Below, in pieces: positions 1 to 8,064 of a stretch of DNA of 64,000 nucleotides (its first letter is position 1; each line of letters starts with the position of its first letter). This DNA comes from Bacteroidales bacterium (GTDB lineage: Bacteria; Bacteroidota; Bacteroidia; Bacteroidales; Marinilabiliaceae): NCBI GenBank assembly GCA_015061285.1, contig SUWW01000012.1:62001-126000 (forward strand), written 5' to 3'. The translations under genes were made by a program, and so were the position numbers. The notes beneath the pieces were generated by a model. That model searched no databases, was not told where the DNA came from, and was given only the letters and a program-made list of their open reading frames with translations.

Positions 1-1305
1 AACGATAACAGTGTAGATATTACCTATAGCGCGACATTCTTCGAGAAAGAGGAGAGTACCGAATATTCAGTGCTGCTCGAAGGTGCCGACAAAGAGTGGT
101 CGCATTGGACTACACGTACGCTGTCGTCGTACAACAATCTTTTCGAAGGTACATATACCTTCAAAGTGAAAGCTCGTAATATTTATGGTGTCGAAAGTCA
201 AGTGGAAGAATTCTCGTTTGTAGTTAAACCTCCATTCTATCGAACCATTTGGGCATATATTATTTATGCTGCACTTTTCTTCCTTGCCATTCGCGGCATA
301 ATCAAAGTAAATACAGCTCGACTCGAAAAGGATAAAAAGCGCTTGCAGGCCGAAGTTGATAAGGCTACCGAAAAGATTCGCGACCAGATGGAGGAAATAG
401 AGAGCCAGAAAGACGAGATAGAGAGCCAACGCGACGAGATACAAGCCAGCATCAACTATGCTCGGCGCATTCAACGAGCACTGCTTACGCCTAACGAAGT
501 GATTGATAAGATTTTCCCCGACCACTTCTTGCTTTTCAAGCCTCGCAATGTGGTCTCGGGCGATTACTATTGGTTTGGCGAATTTGGCGACTACAAAGTG
601 GCCATTGTTGCCGATTGCACTGGTCACGGTGTGCCAGGCGGCTTCGTAAGTATGTTGGGTATGACGAACCTCAACTATATAGTAGGCAACGAGCTAAGCC
701 CCGATAAAATTCTGAACAAACTCCGCGAAGCCATCATCAAAGGACTTCGTCAAGATGGTGTATATGGCATACCACCACTCGACGACGACGACCTTGCAGC
801 CATGCCGGGTAGCAAATTCAAAGAGAAAGCCGCTGCCAAAGCTGCACAATCGGCCGATGAAGCAAGTGGCGCAAAACGCATCGACCGTAGCCAAGATGGT
901 ATGGACGTCTCTATGTACGTACTTAACTCTAAAACGCTCGAGCTAAGTTTCGCGGGCGCCAACAATCCGCTCATAGTCATTCGTAAAGGCGCAGAAGAAC
1001 CCGAAGTTATCAAGGCCGACAAGATGCCTGTGGGTATATATTTGAAACTCGAGCCGTTCACCAAGACCGACATTCAGCTCGAGCATGGCGATTGCCTATA
1101 TTCGTTCTCCGATGGCTTCCAAGATCAGTTTGGCTACGAAACCAAGAAGAAGTTCCTAAGCAAGAAACTCCGCGAACTCCTCTTCGAAGTGCACGAACTC
1201 CCAATGGAAGAACAACGCCGGATAATAGAAGCTCGCTACTTAGCTTGGCGTGGTCCGAAAGACAACCAAACCGACGATATGGTGCTCTTCGGATTGAGAG
1301 TGTAA
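1..1305 (+). CDS. Propeller-type sensor fused to SpoIIE-like PP2C phosphatase (5' partial)
   Basis: The frame is open from the first base of the window, so the N-terminus (probably a beta-propeller sensor) is missing. Seen: about 75 residues resembling a Y_Y_Y domain, one membrane segment (about residues 80-101 of the visible part, rich in Ile/Ala/Phe), a Glu/Gln-rich coiled coil (about 103-150), then a SpoIIE/PP2C phosphatase domain with SGDYYW, DCTGHGVPGG, SFSDGFQDQ and a C-terminal DDMVLFGL. These motifs carry the metal-binding aspartates of PP2C phosphatases. Known for the family: such proteins dephosphorylate serine/threonine on partner proteins in response to an outside signal. Inferred: the periplasmic part senses and the cytoplasmic phosphatase responds. 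No anti-sigma factor or antagonist gene is visible next to it, so the target is unknown. Confidence 0.85.
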   Translation, partial: NDNSVDITYSATFFEKEESTEYSVLLEGADKEWSHWTTRTLSSYNNLFEGTYTFKVKARNIYGVESQVEEFSFVVKPPFYRTIWAYIIYAALFFLAIRGIIKVNTARLEKDKKRLQAEVDKATEKIRDQMEEIESQKDEIESQRDEIQASINYARRIQRALLTPNEVIDKIFPDHFLLFKPRNVVSGDYYWFGEFGDYKVAIVADCTGHGVPGGFVSMLGMTNLNYIVGNELSPDKILNKLREAIIKGLRQDGVYGIPPLDDDDLAAMPGSKFKEKAAAKAAQSADEASGAKRIDRSQDGMDVSMYVLNSKTLELSFAGANNPLIVIRKGAEEPEVIKADKMPVGIYLKLEPFTKTDIQLEHGDCLYSFSDGFQDQFGYETKKKFLSKKLRELLFEVHELPMEEQRRIIEARYLAWRGPKDNQTDDMVLFGLRV

Positions 1306-1637
1306 TTTAGAATTCATGAATTTCTATCACGCATTTGGCGGCAGGGGTTCACACCCCAGCCTAAGATGTGTCGCTACTTCGTAGCTATGCACAACGCCGA
1401 AGGTGTGAAATACCTTATTTTGAAGGAGGGGATTTGAAATCCCCGACTCACGAGCCTGTCGAAGCCTACGATTTTTTCGCTTTGGCGGCAGGGGTTCACA
1501 CCCCAGCCTAAGTTATGTCGCCACTTCGTGGCTATGCATAACACCGAAGGTGTGAAATATCTTAGCCATAGGTGTGAACCTATGGCAGATATGGTGTTCC
1601 GCAGGCGCAGAGGCCTGCGCACCTGTAAACAACAAAA
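1306..1637. repeat. Intergenic block of palindromic dispersed repeats
   Basis: No credible gene. Two copies of a unit of about 85 bases lie at 1334-1420 and 1481-1564; a third is at 4050-4137. Each holds a GGGGTT/ACACCCC hairpin, a GCCACTTCGTGGC-type hairpin and an AACGCCGAAGGTGTG segment. Between them sit a GGGGATTT/AAATCCCC palindrome (1429-1444) and a GAGCCTGTCGAAGCC segment (1452-1466). Short open frames here are artefacts of the repeat. The structure is REP-like; no associated transposase is in the window. Confidence 0.8.
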
Positions 1638-1676
1638 CAGGCTGCCCGAGCATCTCGAACAGCCTGAAATTTTTTT
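1638..1676. terminator. Probable bidirectional terminator
   Basis: Stem CAGGCTG (1638-1644) pairs with CAGCCTG (1660-1666). A T run (1670-1676) follows on the plus strand; on the minus strand the hairpin is followed by TTTTGTTGTTT, so it can end the BspA-like gene. Confidence 0.6.
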
Positions 1677-1693
1677 ACACGTTATGTAAATAC

Positions 1694-3376
1694 TTATTTC
1701 ACAAGCGCCTTATCGGTTTCGCCATTGCTGTAGACCACAATGTATAGGCCATTCTGCAGGTTCTCGAGCGACTTACCTACGTATGCACCCGTGAGCGAGT
1801 AAACTGCTGCGATTTCTGCCTCTTGGTTGCTTGCTGTGTTTTGCACAGGAGTAACTACTGCAGCACCGAAATTAACCACTACCACCATATTGTCTTCTGT
1901 TAGACCGCTAATAGTGTATGTATCATCTGCATTCCATACTGCTTTCAGCGTAGCATCGTTAGCGGCAGATAGTATGTCGTTACCATTCACTGTGATGCTT
2001 TGCAGTTTGTATCCTTCAGCGGGCTCAATGCTTATTGTCATTGCATCTGCTTCTGATCTCCATATCTTAACTTCTCCGTAGTTACTATCGTATTCGAAAG
2101 AAGCAAGCATTTCTACAAAGTAGTACAGACCCCATACAGCCTTGTATATTTTTTGGGTTCGTTTAGGTATATAAATGATGGCATCAGCGTAACCAAACAC
2201 TTGAGTTCCTAATTCAGCAGGAGTGGTAGCATAACTATATACGCTCAAGAGGCTGCTGCAATCAGAGAATGCAAAATGGTCAATAGATGTAACACTCGAC
2301 GGAATATATATGCTCGAGAGGCTGCTGCAACCAGAGAATGCCATATAGCCAATAGATGTAACACCCTCCGGAATATTTATGCTCGTGAGGCTGCTGCAAC
2401 CAGAGAATGCCCAACCGCCAATAGATGTAACACTCTTCGGAATATTTATGCTCGAGAGGCTGCTGCAACCAGAGAATGCACCGTTGTCAATAGATGTAAC
2501 ACTCTCCGGAATATTTATGCTCGAGAGGCTGCTGCAACCAGAGAATGCACCCTCGCCAATAAATGTAACACCCTCCGGAATAGTGATGCTCGTGAGGCTG
2601 CTGCAACCATTGAATGCCGAATTGCCAATAGAAGTAACACCCTCCGGAATAATGGTGTTTTGACATCCTGCAATCAATGTGTTGCTTTCGGTTTCTATTA
2701 TAGCATTGCAATTATCGCGGCTATCATATTTTGTATTATCCTCGTCAACTTTTATGCTCGAGAGGCTGCTGCAACCAAAGAATACCCCATAGCCAATAGA
2801 TGTAACACTCGACGGAATATTTATGCTCGTCAAGCTGCTGCAACCCCAGAATGCCCAATCGCCAATGGATGTAACACTCTCTGGAATATTTATGCTCGAG
2901 AGGCTGCTGCAACTACGGAATGCCTGATCGCCAATAGATGTAACACTCTCCAGAATAATGGTGTTTTGACATCCTGCAATCAATGTATTGCTTTCGGTTT
3001 CTATTATTGCATTGCAATTATTGCGGCTATCATATTTTGTGTTGTTCTCGTCAACATTTATGCTCGTGAGGCTGCTGCAAGTAGAAAATGCTCCACTTTC
3101 AATAGAAGTAACACCCTTCGGAATATTTATGCTCGAGAGACTGCTGCAACCAGAGAATGCCTGATAGCCAATAGATGTAACACCCTCGTTAATAATTACC
3201 TTTTTTATGGATTTTCGATACGAATTCCAGGGGTAATTGGCTGGCAAATCGTAACTAATGTCAGCAGAAATTGTAAGTGTGCTATCGGCGCTAAGTGACC
3301 AACCTTCGCCACCATCAGCGGCTTTTGCTTGCATTGCTAATAAAAAGCAAATGAATGTAAAGAAAATGTGTTTCAT
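1694..3376 (-). CDS. BspA-like leucine-rich-repeat surface protein
   Basis: About 560 residues when started at the Met that opens a signal peptide (MKHIFFTFICFLLAMQAKA); upstream in-frame codons look non-coding. Most of the protein is tandem LRR_5 (BspA/TpLRR) repeats of the form VTSIGxxAFxGCSSLxSIxIP. Two near-identical inserts containing KYDSR and NAIIETESNTLIAGCQNT interrupt the array. The C-terminus (VYSLTGAYVG...GLYIV...KALVK) resembles a type IX secretion sorting tail. Known for the family: BspA-like proteins are surface proteins that bind host or bacterial ligands. Inferred: secreted and surface-attached. It stands alone, flanked by repeat-rich DNA, and the repeat codons are nearly identical, so copy number could vary by recombination. 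Confidence 0.85.
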   Translation of the reverse strand: MKHIFFTFICFLLAMQAKAADGGEGWSLSADSTLTISADISYDLPANYPWNSYRKSIKKVIINEGVTSIGYQAFSGCSSLSSINIPKGVTSIESGAFSTCSSLTSINVDENNTKYDSRNNCNAIIETESNTLIAGCQNTIILESVTSIGDQAFRSCSSLSSINIPESVTSIGDWAFWGCSSLTSINIPSSVTSIGYGVFFGCSSLSSIKVDEDNTKYDSRDNCNAIIETESNTLIAGCQNTIIPEGVTSIGNSAFNGCSSLTSITIPEGVTFIGEGAFSGCSSLSSINIPESVTSIDNGAFSGCSSLSSINIPKSVTSIGGWAFSGCSSLTSINIPEGVTSIGYMAFSGCSSLSSIYIPSSVTSIDHFAFSDCSSLLSVYSYATTPAELGTQVFGYADAIIYIPKRTQKIYKAVWGLYYFVEMLASFEYDSNYGEVKIWRSEADAMTISIEPAEGYKLQSITVNGNDILSAANDATLKAVWNADDTYTISGLTEDNMVVVVNFGAAVVTPVQNTASNQEAEIAAVYSLTGAYVGKSLENLQNGLYIVVYSNGETDKALVK

Positions 3377-3854
3377 AATATTGGAAGTTTTTACAAGCTC
3401 GTTAGCTCTACTTCTACATAAGCTCAAAAAGAAAAGGTGTAAACCGTTTCTCATAAATGCTTATCTAATTCTGTCGGCTCTGGTAAACCGTTGTAGCTAA
3501 TAAGCACGAAACGGCTCACACCCTAAGGCGTGAACCTCTCGCTCGCTTATTCTCGCTACTCGTGAAAGTTTACCAGATTTTACAGAATTGAGAATAAGAG
3601 CGTAAAGCTCAGTATGTTAATAGTTTTGTATTGTTTCTGTTTTTTATGTTCGTTTTTATGGATGCCGAAGGTAGTGATAAATATTTATGGCAAATTCAGT
3701 TAACCATTCATTAGTCATAAAAAATAGTCCGTGGCACTGGCGTGAAAATGCCAAATCTGGCAAAATATTTAGCCCGACAGTTTCTGCCATGGTTAATATT
3801 TCCCAATCACGAGATGCTACAGTTGAACATGCCCCACTGTCATTCGTTTATGTT

Positions 3855-4004
3855 GTCATGTTGAGCGTAGCGAAACATCCCATAAAAAATGCATAATTCA
3901 AAATTCATAATTGGTGTCATGTTGAGCGCAGCGAAACATCCCCTAAACGCAAGGAGATTGGCTTGCGCCGAACTTACGTTTCTTCGCTGCGCTCAGGATG
4001 ACAA
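3855..4004. repeat. TCATGTTGAGCGNAGCGAA dispersed repeat, three copies
   Basis: Two direct copies (3855-3881 and 3916-3942, one base different over 27) and one inverted copy (3979-4004, CTTCGCTGCGCTCAGGATGACA) surround a short spacer. When translated this repeat gives HPERSE/LRCAQDD-like peptides that are common false gene calls in many bacterial genomes. Confidence 0.75.
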
Positions 4005-4049
4005 CCGGCTGCTGGCTGAGCTTGTCGAAGCCATGCGATTTTTTTCGGC

Positions 4050-4240
4050 TTTGGCGGCAGGGGTTCACACCCCAGCCTAAGATGTGTCGCCACTTCGTGG
4101 CTATGCACAACGCCGAAGGTGTGAAATATCTTATTTTGATGGAGGGGATTTGAAATCCCCGACTCATGAGATGCGGATTTCAAATCCGCATCATCCTGCT
4201 TTGTTTTTTTCGCGGACGCACGCGGTGCGTCCCTACATGC
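4050..4240. repeat. Composite palindromic repeat (third copy of the 85-base unit plus three palindromes)
   Basis: The unit at 4050-4137 closely matches those at 1334-1420 and 1481-1564. It is followed by GGGGATTTGAAATCCCC, then GATGCGGATTTCAAATCCGCATC (4171-4194 region), then GGACGCACGCGGTGCGTCC. Each is a near-perfect palindrome able to form a hairpin in DNA or RNA. Confidence 0.75.
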
Positions 4241-4385
4241 GGTTGATGGTTTCGTGTTCATGGTATGGGCTGTCATAATACGACAGCCGGATATAGGAAA
4301 AATCTGTTCAAATCTGTATAATCTGTGTTCTAATCCCAATTTTTGCAGTTTGCATACGCGCAGCGCAGTGCTCGTATATTACGTG

Positions 4386-4393
4386 TATATTTG
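4386..4393 (+). promoter_or_regulatory. Possible -7 element for the sigma-54 regulator operon
   Basis: TATATTTG fits the Bacteroidota TAnnTTTG -7 box and lies 28 bases before the chosen start at 4422. No clear -33 TTG is found at the usual spacing, so this is tentative. Confidence 0.35.
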
Positions 4394-4421
4394 TAGGCTA
4401 TTTTACGGCGTATATAAGCCT

Positions 4422-5741
4422 ATGAATGTAAGAGATATAAAAGATCGTTTTGGTATAGTAGGAGAAAATCCGCAACTCAACCATGCAGTGCTGACAGCCA
4501 TGCAGATAGCGCCAATACCGCTGCCAGTGTTGGTGGTGGGCGAGAGTGGTACGGGTAAGGAGTTCTTCCCACAAATCATACATATGCTTAGCGATCGCAA
4601 ACACAAGCCCTACGTGGCTGTAAACTGTGGCGCTATACCAGAAGGAACAATAGATTCGGAACTTTTCGGACACGAGAAGGGCTCGTTTACGGGTGCGGTG
4701 AACAGCCGCAAAGGCTATTTCGAAGAGGCAAATGGCGGTACAATCTTCCTTGACGAGATAGGCGAACTGCCATTGCAGACGCAGGTGAAACTCTTGCGTG
4801 TGCTCGAGAAGGGTGAATATATGCGTGTGGGCTCGTCGGTGGTGCAAACTACCGATGTGCGTATTGTGGCAGCTACGAATGTCAACCTCGAATCGGCTGT
4901 GCAAAACGGGAAGTTTCGTGAGGATTTGTATTACCGTCTCAATGGTGTTATGATTCGTGTGCCCGCCTTGCGCGACCGTCGTGAGGATATTCCAGCGTTG
5001 ATGCGCCGGTTCATAAGTAATTTTGCAGCCAAGTCGCGCGTGCCCGAGGTGTCGCTTACGCCTGAAGCCTACGAGGTTATGAAGAATTACGAATGGCCTG
5101 GTAATGTGCGACAGCTCAAGCATACGGCAGAACAAATAACGGTGCTTGCCAAAAGCAGAACGCTCGGCATCGACGATGTGCACGATTTTGTGCCTACCAC
5201 TACCATACGTAATAGCCAAATAATCAGTGTAGATAATCAGCAAAAGGGACAACATTTTGAGAACGAGCGTGAGATACTCTACAAAGTGCTCTTCGATATG
5301 CGCACCGATATGCAAGACCTGAAAAAACTTGTCATAGAGTTGCTTAGCCATGTTCCCAATGGCACGTTAAGTCGCGAAGCAGAGCAAACTGTGCAGCGCC
5401 TATATGCAGGTCAGTTGCCTACCACCACGGCAGTTGCGGCTCACCAAGCTGATGTGCATGCCGAAACACCCAATGTGGTTTACGACACGCCGAATATTAT
5501 AAAAACAACAGTTCGCGATAATAGTGGACATATATCGCCTACCGACTATCTCGAAAAAGATGCTCAGAATATTGATGAGCGCATGGACCTTGGCGACTAC
5601 GAAAAGCAACTCATCGAGAGTGTGCTCGCAAAACATCACGGACGACGTCAGCCAGCAGCCGATGAACTTGGTTATGGCGTACGTACGCTATTTAGAAAAA
5701 TGAAGAAATATGGCATCGATGCTAAGAAAATCAAAGAATAA
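4422..5741 (+). CDS. Sigma-54-dependent AAA+ transcriptional activator
   Basis: 439 residues from the ATG at 4422; the open frame runs further upstream but that part is repeat-derived. The protein starts almost directly with the AAA+ domain: Walker A GESGTGKE (about residues 40-47), GSFTGA loop (87-92) that contacts sigma-54, Walker B GGTIFLDE (105-112), and arginine-finger region around LYYRLNG. A Fis-type helix-turn-helix ends the protein (GRRQPAADELGYGVRTLFRK). There is no receiver or GAF domain, so activity may depend on level or a partner. The loop reads GSFTGA rather than GAFTGA. It overlaps the lptE start and leads a four-gene run to secG, an order known from other Bacteroidales. Confidence 0.9.
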   Translation: MNVRDIKDRFGIVGENPQLNHAVLTAMQIAPIPLPVLVVGESGTGKEFFPQIIHMLSDRKHKPYVAVNCGAIPEGTIDSELFGHEKGSFTGAVNSRKGYFEEANGGTIFLDEIGELPLQTQVKLLRVLEKGEYMRVGSSVVQTTDVRIVAATNVNLESAVQNGKFREDLYYRLNGVMIRVPALRDRREDIPALMRRFISNFAAKSRVPEVSLTPEAYEVMKNYEWPGNVRQLKHTAEQITVLAKSRTLGIDDVHDFVPTTTIRNSQIISVDNQQKGQHFENEREILYKVLFDMRTDMQDLKKLVIELLSHVPNGTLSREAEQTVQRLYAGQLPTTTAVAAHQADVHAETPNVVYDTPNIIKTTVRDNSGHISPTDYLEKDAQNIDERMDLGDYEKQLIESVLAKHHGRRQPAADELGYGVRTLFRKMKKYGIDAKKIKE

Positions 5742-6243
5742 ATACATTGCTGCCATTGGCGCAGTTTTGATAGGCATAGCGAGTGCGGCGTGCACCATAA
5801 GTATAACTATGAGTGGCGCATCAATACCCGAAAACCTCAACACCTTCTCGGTGGAGTATATTGTGAACCGCGCTCCACTCATCAATCCCGACCTCAGTCA
5901 AACACTCACCGATGGGCTGAAAGATCGCATACAAAACGAATCGCGACTGACGCTAAACGAAAATGGCGGCGACATTATTTTCTCTGGTAATATTACGGGC
6001 TACTCCACGCAGCCAATGGCGTTGAAAGCCGATGCTGTGTCGGCTCAAACTCGACTTACTGTGCAGGTGAAGATTCGTTGCCGCAACACCAAAGACCCAA
6101 AGAAAGACTGGGAACAGTCGTTCTCGGCATACCAAGATTACGACTCGGAAAACAACCTTGCCGACGTCGAAAGCGAACTTGTGGCGCTCATTGTGGAGGA
6201 ACTCACCGAAAACATTTTCAACAAAGCTTTTGCCGATTGGTAA
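5710..6243 (+). CDS. lptE: LptE-family LPS assembly lipoprotein
   Basis: 177 residues with a basic N-terminus, hydrophobic stretch and a lipobox ending in cysteine (GIASAAC, Cys28), so it is predicted to be a lipoprotein of the outer membrane. The mature part, with FSVEYIVNRAPLINP and DGLKDRIQNESRL, matches the LptE-like family of Bacteroidota. In well studied bacteria LptE plugs the LptD barrel that inserts LPS in the outer leaflet. The start overlaps the regulator gene by 32 bases; an alternative ATG at 5719 leaves a shorter signal. Nine bases separate it from the next gene, which supports one transcript. Confidence 0.85.
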   Translation: MASMLRKSKNKYIAAIGAVLIGIASAACTISITMSGASIPENLNTFSVEYIVNRAPLINPDLSQTLTDGLKDRIQNESRLTLNENGGDIIFSGNITGYSTQPMALKADAVSAQTRLTVQVKIRCRNTKDPKKDWEQSFSAYQDYDSENNLADVESELVALIVEELTENIFNKAFADW

Positions 6244-6252
6244 TACATACCT

Positions 6253-7128
6253 ATGAACAAATCGCAGATATATAGCGCTATAGACAACTGCGCCACGCTC
6301 GACGAAACTGCTATAACACAACTAACTGAGGTTGTGGCAGATTTCCCTACGTTCGAGATTGGCTGGATGTTGCTACTCAAAGCATTGCATGAGAATGGCA
6401 GTTTGCGATATAACAACGAACTCCATCGAGGCGCTATACACATTACCAATCGTGCGAGCCTCTACGACCTTGTGCATAAGAGGAGGGTAGAGAGTAGAGA
6501 GGAGAGTGTAGAGAGTAGAGTTGAGAGTGGAGAGGGTAGAGTTGAGAGAGTAGAGACTAAAGAAAAATTCGAAGAAGCGATGCCAGTGCAAGCGGCAGCG
6601 GCGCCAGACGACTATTTTGCTACGCTTGGTGTTGATGTCGACGATGAAGTGCCAGTGTTCGACTTTGGCGCAGTGGATCAACAATCGACCTACTCGCTCG
6701 ACGAGGAAGAGAATAAGTTGCAAACCGAGTTCTCAAACATGACATCGGGTTCGTTCACCGATTGGCTCGACTATGTGAATGTGAAAAACGATGAGAAACG
6801 ACCAGCGACGCCGCAGAACTCACGTCAGCGAAATATGGATTTGATAGACTCGTTCATCTCGAGCAATAAGCCGCATCGCATAATGGCAGCACCGATGGAG
6901 AAGCCTGTAGAGCCCGAAAATACTCAAGATGTAAGCGAGGCAGTCGAAGATTCTTCTTCCGAACAAACGGACGTACTTACCGAAACTTTGGCTCGCATAT
7001 ACATCAATCAGCATAAATATGATAAGGCAATAAACATATTCAGCAAACTAAAGTTGAAAAATCCCGACAAAAGTGCTTACTTTGCCGCCCAAATTTCGGA
7101 ACTAAGAAAAAAGTTAAACGATAAATAG
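6253..7128 (+). CDS. Conserved TPR-like protein of the secG cluster
   Basis: 291 residues, no signal peptide. The N-terminal 75 residues form helices (IGWMLLLKALHENGS), the C-terminal about 50 (LARIYINQHKYDKAINIFSKL) look like a tetratricopeptide repeat. Between them is a disordered acidic stretch. Residues about 76-105 are encoded by a purine-rich minisatellite (6481-6560, GAGAGTAGA-like units) and read as RVES/REESVES repeats, which looks like a simple-sequence insertion into the linker. Sits 9 bases after lptE and 7 bases before secG. I know of no assigned function; TPRs suggest protein binding, perhaps in envelope assembly. Confidence 0.75.
   Translation: MNKSQIYSAIDNCATLDETAITQLTEVVADFPTFEIGWMLLLKALHENGSLRYNNELHRGAIHITNRASLYDLVHKRRVESREESVESRVESGEGRVERVETKEKFEEAMPVQAAAAPDDYFATLGVDVDDEVPVFDFGAVDQQSTYSLDEEENKLQTEFSNMTSGSFTDWLDYVNVKNDEKRPATPQNSRQRNMDLIDSFISSNKPHRIMAAPMEKPVEPENTQDVSEAVEDSSSEQTDVLTETLARIYINQHKYDKAINIFSKLKLKNPDKSAYFAAQISELRKKLNDK
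6481..6560 (+). repeat. Purine-only minisatellite inside a coding sequence
   Basis: Irregular units of GAGAGTAGA / GTTGAGAGT fill 80 bases and stay in frame. The reverse complement of the same type of sequence is at 14061-14105 in a non-coding region. Confidence 0.75.
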
Positions 7129-7135
7129 TAAACCA

Positions 7136-7507
7136 ATGATTTATACAGTATTGACATGGCTCATTATGGTAATCAGCGTATTCCTCGTTATCGTAGTTCT
7201 CGTGCAGAACTCTAAAGGAGGCGGCATTACCAATAATTTTTCTTCGAGCCAACAACTTTTCGGTGTACGCAAAACTACCGACTTCCTTGAAAAAGCAACT
7301 TGGACACTTGCTGCAGCTTTGATTCTTTTCTCATTCGCTTGCGCAGGCACAATGCCTTCAGCAAATCAAGTGAACCGCTCTTCGGAGCTCGATGAGCTTC
7401 TTCGCAATCAGAATGCTGCACGCCAGCAGACCGAAGCTCCTGCATTCCCAGCTCCTGCTGCCGAGTCTGAATCGGCTGCTCCTGCTGCAGAACAACCAGC
7501 TGAATAA
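7136..7507 (+). CDS. secG: Preprotein translocase subunit SecG
   Basis: 123 residues. Two membrane segments (about residues 5-22 and 58-76) flank the typical SecG loop VVLVQNSKGGGI and FGVRKTTDFLEK. The C-terminal 40 residues are an Ala/Pro/Glu-rich tail (APAAESESAAPAAEQ), common in Bacteroidota SecG. SecG joins SecYE in the inner membrane and aids SecA-driven export. Last gene of the run starting at 4422; a strong terminator follows. Confidence 0.95.
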   Translation: MIYTVLTWLIMVISVFLVIVVLVQNSKGGGITNNFSSSQQLFGVRKTTDFLEKATWTLAAALILFSFACAGTMPSANQVNRSSELDELLRNQNAARQQTEAPAFPAPAAESESAAPAAEQPAE

Positions 7508-7539
7508 TATTAGCGCCTTGTGCGCAACATGTCATAAAG

Positions 7540-7576
7540 TTCTCCACCAACTCGGTGGGGAATTTTATTTGTTTTG
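7540..7576 (+). terminator. Intrinsic terminator after secG
   Basis: TTCTCCACC (7540-7548) pairs with GGTGGGGAA (7554-7562) around a 5-base loop, followed by TTTTATTTGTTTTG. Confidence 0.8.
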
Positions 7577-7604
7577 TATATAAGTCTACCGTCTAAACTG
7601 TAGA

Positions 7605-8054
7605 ATGGCAATATTTATTATTCTCATATTGGTATTTACAATAGCTGCAATAGCGTTTTTGTATATACAGAATAAACAACATCGCAGAGCTAATCCCGAA
7701 CTCTACGTCGACAAACCTGTGTCCGATCCGCGCAACGTAGCTTGTTGTGGCGCTCATGAGGTTTGCGAAGCCGAAACGCTTCTCACGCTCTCCGACGAGA
7801 TTATATACTACGACGACGAAGAACTCGATGCGTATCGAGGTATAGCTCCTGATGACTATTCTTCGGAACAGATAGAGGAGTTCCGCGACATATTGTTGTC
7901 GTTGCAACCACACGAAGTGGCAGGCTGGATAAAAAGTTTGCACCTCCGCGAGGTTGAATTGCCTGCTGCTGTGAGAGACGAAGCTCTGATGATAACGGAG
8001 GACTTTCGTCTTGCGCGTGCCGCCAATCGACAGAAGAAAAACGAGGTTGGGTAG
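7605..8054 (+). CDS. Conserved membrane-anchored protein of unknown function
   Basis: 149 residues with one N-terminal membrane helix (AIFIILILVFTIAAIAFLYI) and a soluble, probably cytoplasmic, acidic domain. A cysteine/histidine cluster, CCGAHEVCE, follows about residue 47 and could bind metal; further on are EIIYYDDEELDAY and FRDILLSLQPHEVAGWIKSL. I do not recognise a characterised family. It starts 97 bases after secG beyond a terminator and ends 10 bases before the MATE gene, so the two may be co-transcribed. Confidence 0.7.
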   Translation: MAIFIILILVFTIAAIAFLYIQNKQHRRANPELYVDKPVSDPRNVACCGAHEVCEAETLLTLSDEIIYYDDEELDAYRGIAPDDYSSEQIEEFRDILLSLQPHEVAGWIKSLHLREVELPAAVRDEALMITEDFRLARAANRQKKNEVG

Positions 8055-8064
8055 AAAACGATAA

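Larger units (their letters stand above)
3377..4421. repeat. Long intergenic region with several dispersed repeat families
   Basis: About 1 kb without a convincing gene. The first part (3377-3850) is AT-rich with nothing recognisable except the leader of the BspA-like gene. Then come GTCATGTTGAGCG-type repeats (3855-3881, 3916-3942, inverted 3979-4004), a GAGCTTGTCGAAGCC segment (about 4019-4033), the 85-base palindromic unit (4050-4137), three further palindromes (around 4145-4160, 4172-4194 and 4213-4232) and an AATCTGTATAATCTGTG segment (about 4299-4335). Several short frames (for example 3687-3896) are best read as translations of these repeats. Confidence 0.75.

Noticed and set aside
1374-1622. 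82-codon minus-strand frame
   Set aside because: It lies within two copies of the palindromic repeat and repeats its own peptide (RYFTPSxLCIATK).
2280-3180. Regularly spaced repeats that could suggest a CRISPR array
   Set aside because: The units are in-frame LRR codons with coding spacers and no palindromic CRISPR repeat; no cas gene is present.
2276-3298. Open frame of 340 codons on the plus strand with regular AREAAATRE repeats
   Set aside because: It is the exact antisense of the BspA-like LRR array; its regularity comes from the repeats on the coding strand, and it has no signal peptide or known domain.
3687-4339. Several short open frames (plus and minus)
   Set aside because: They are translations of dispersed repeats (LSAAKHP, LRCAQDD, RYFTPSALCIATK-type peptides), a known source of false gene calls.
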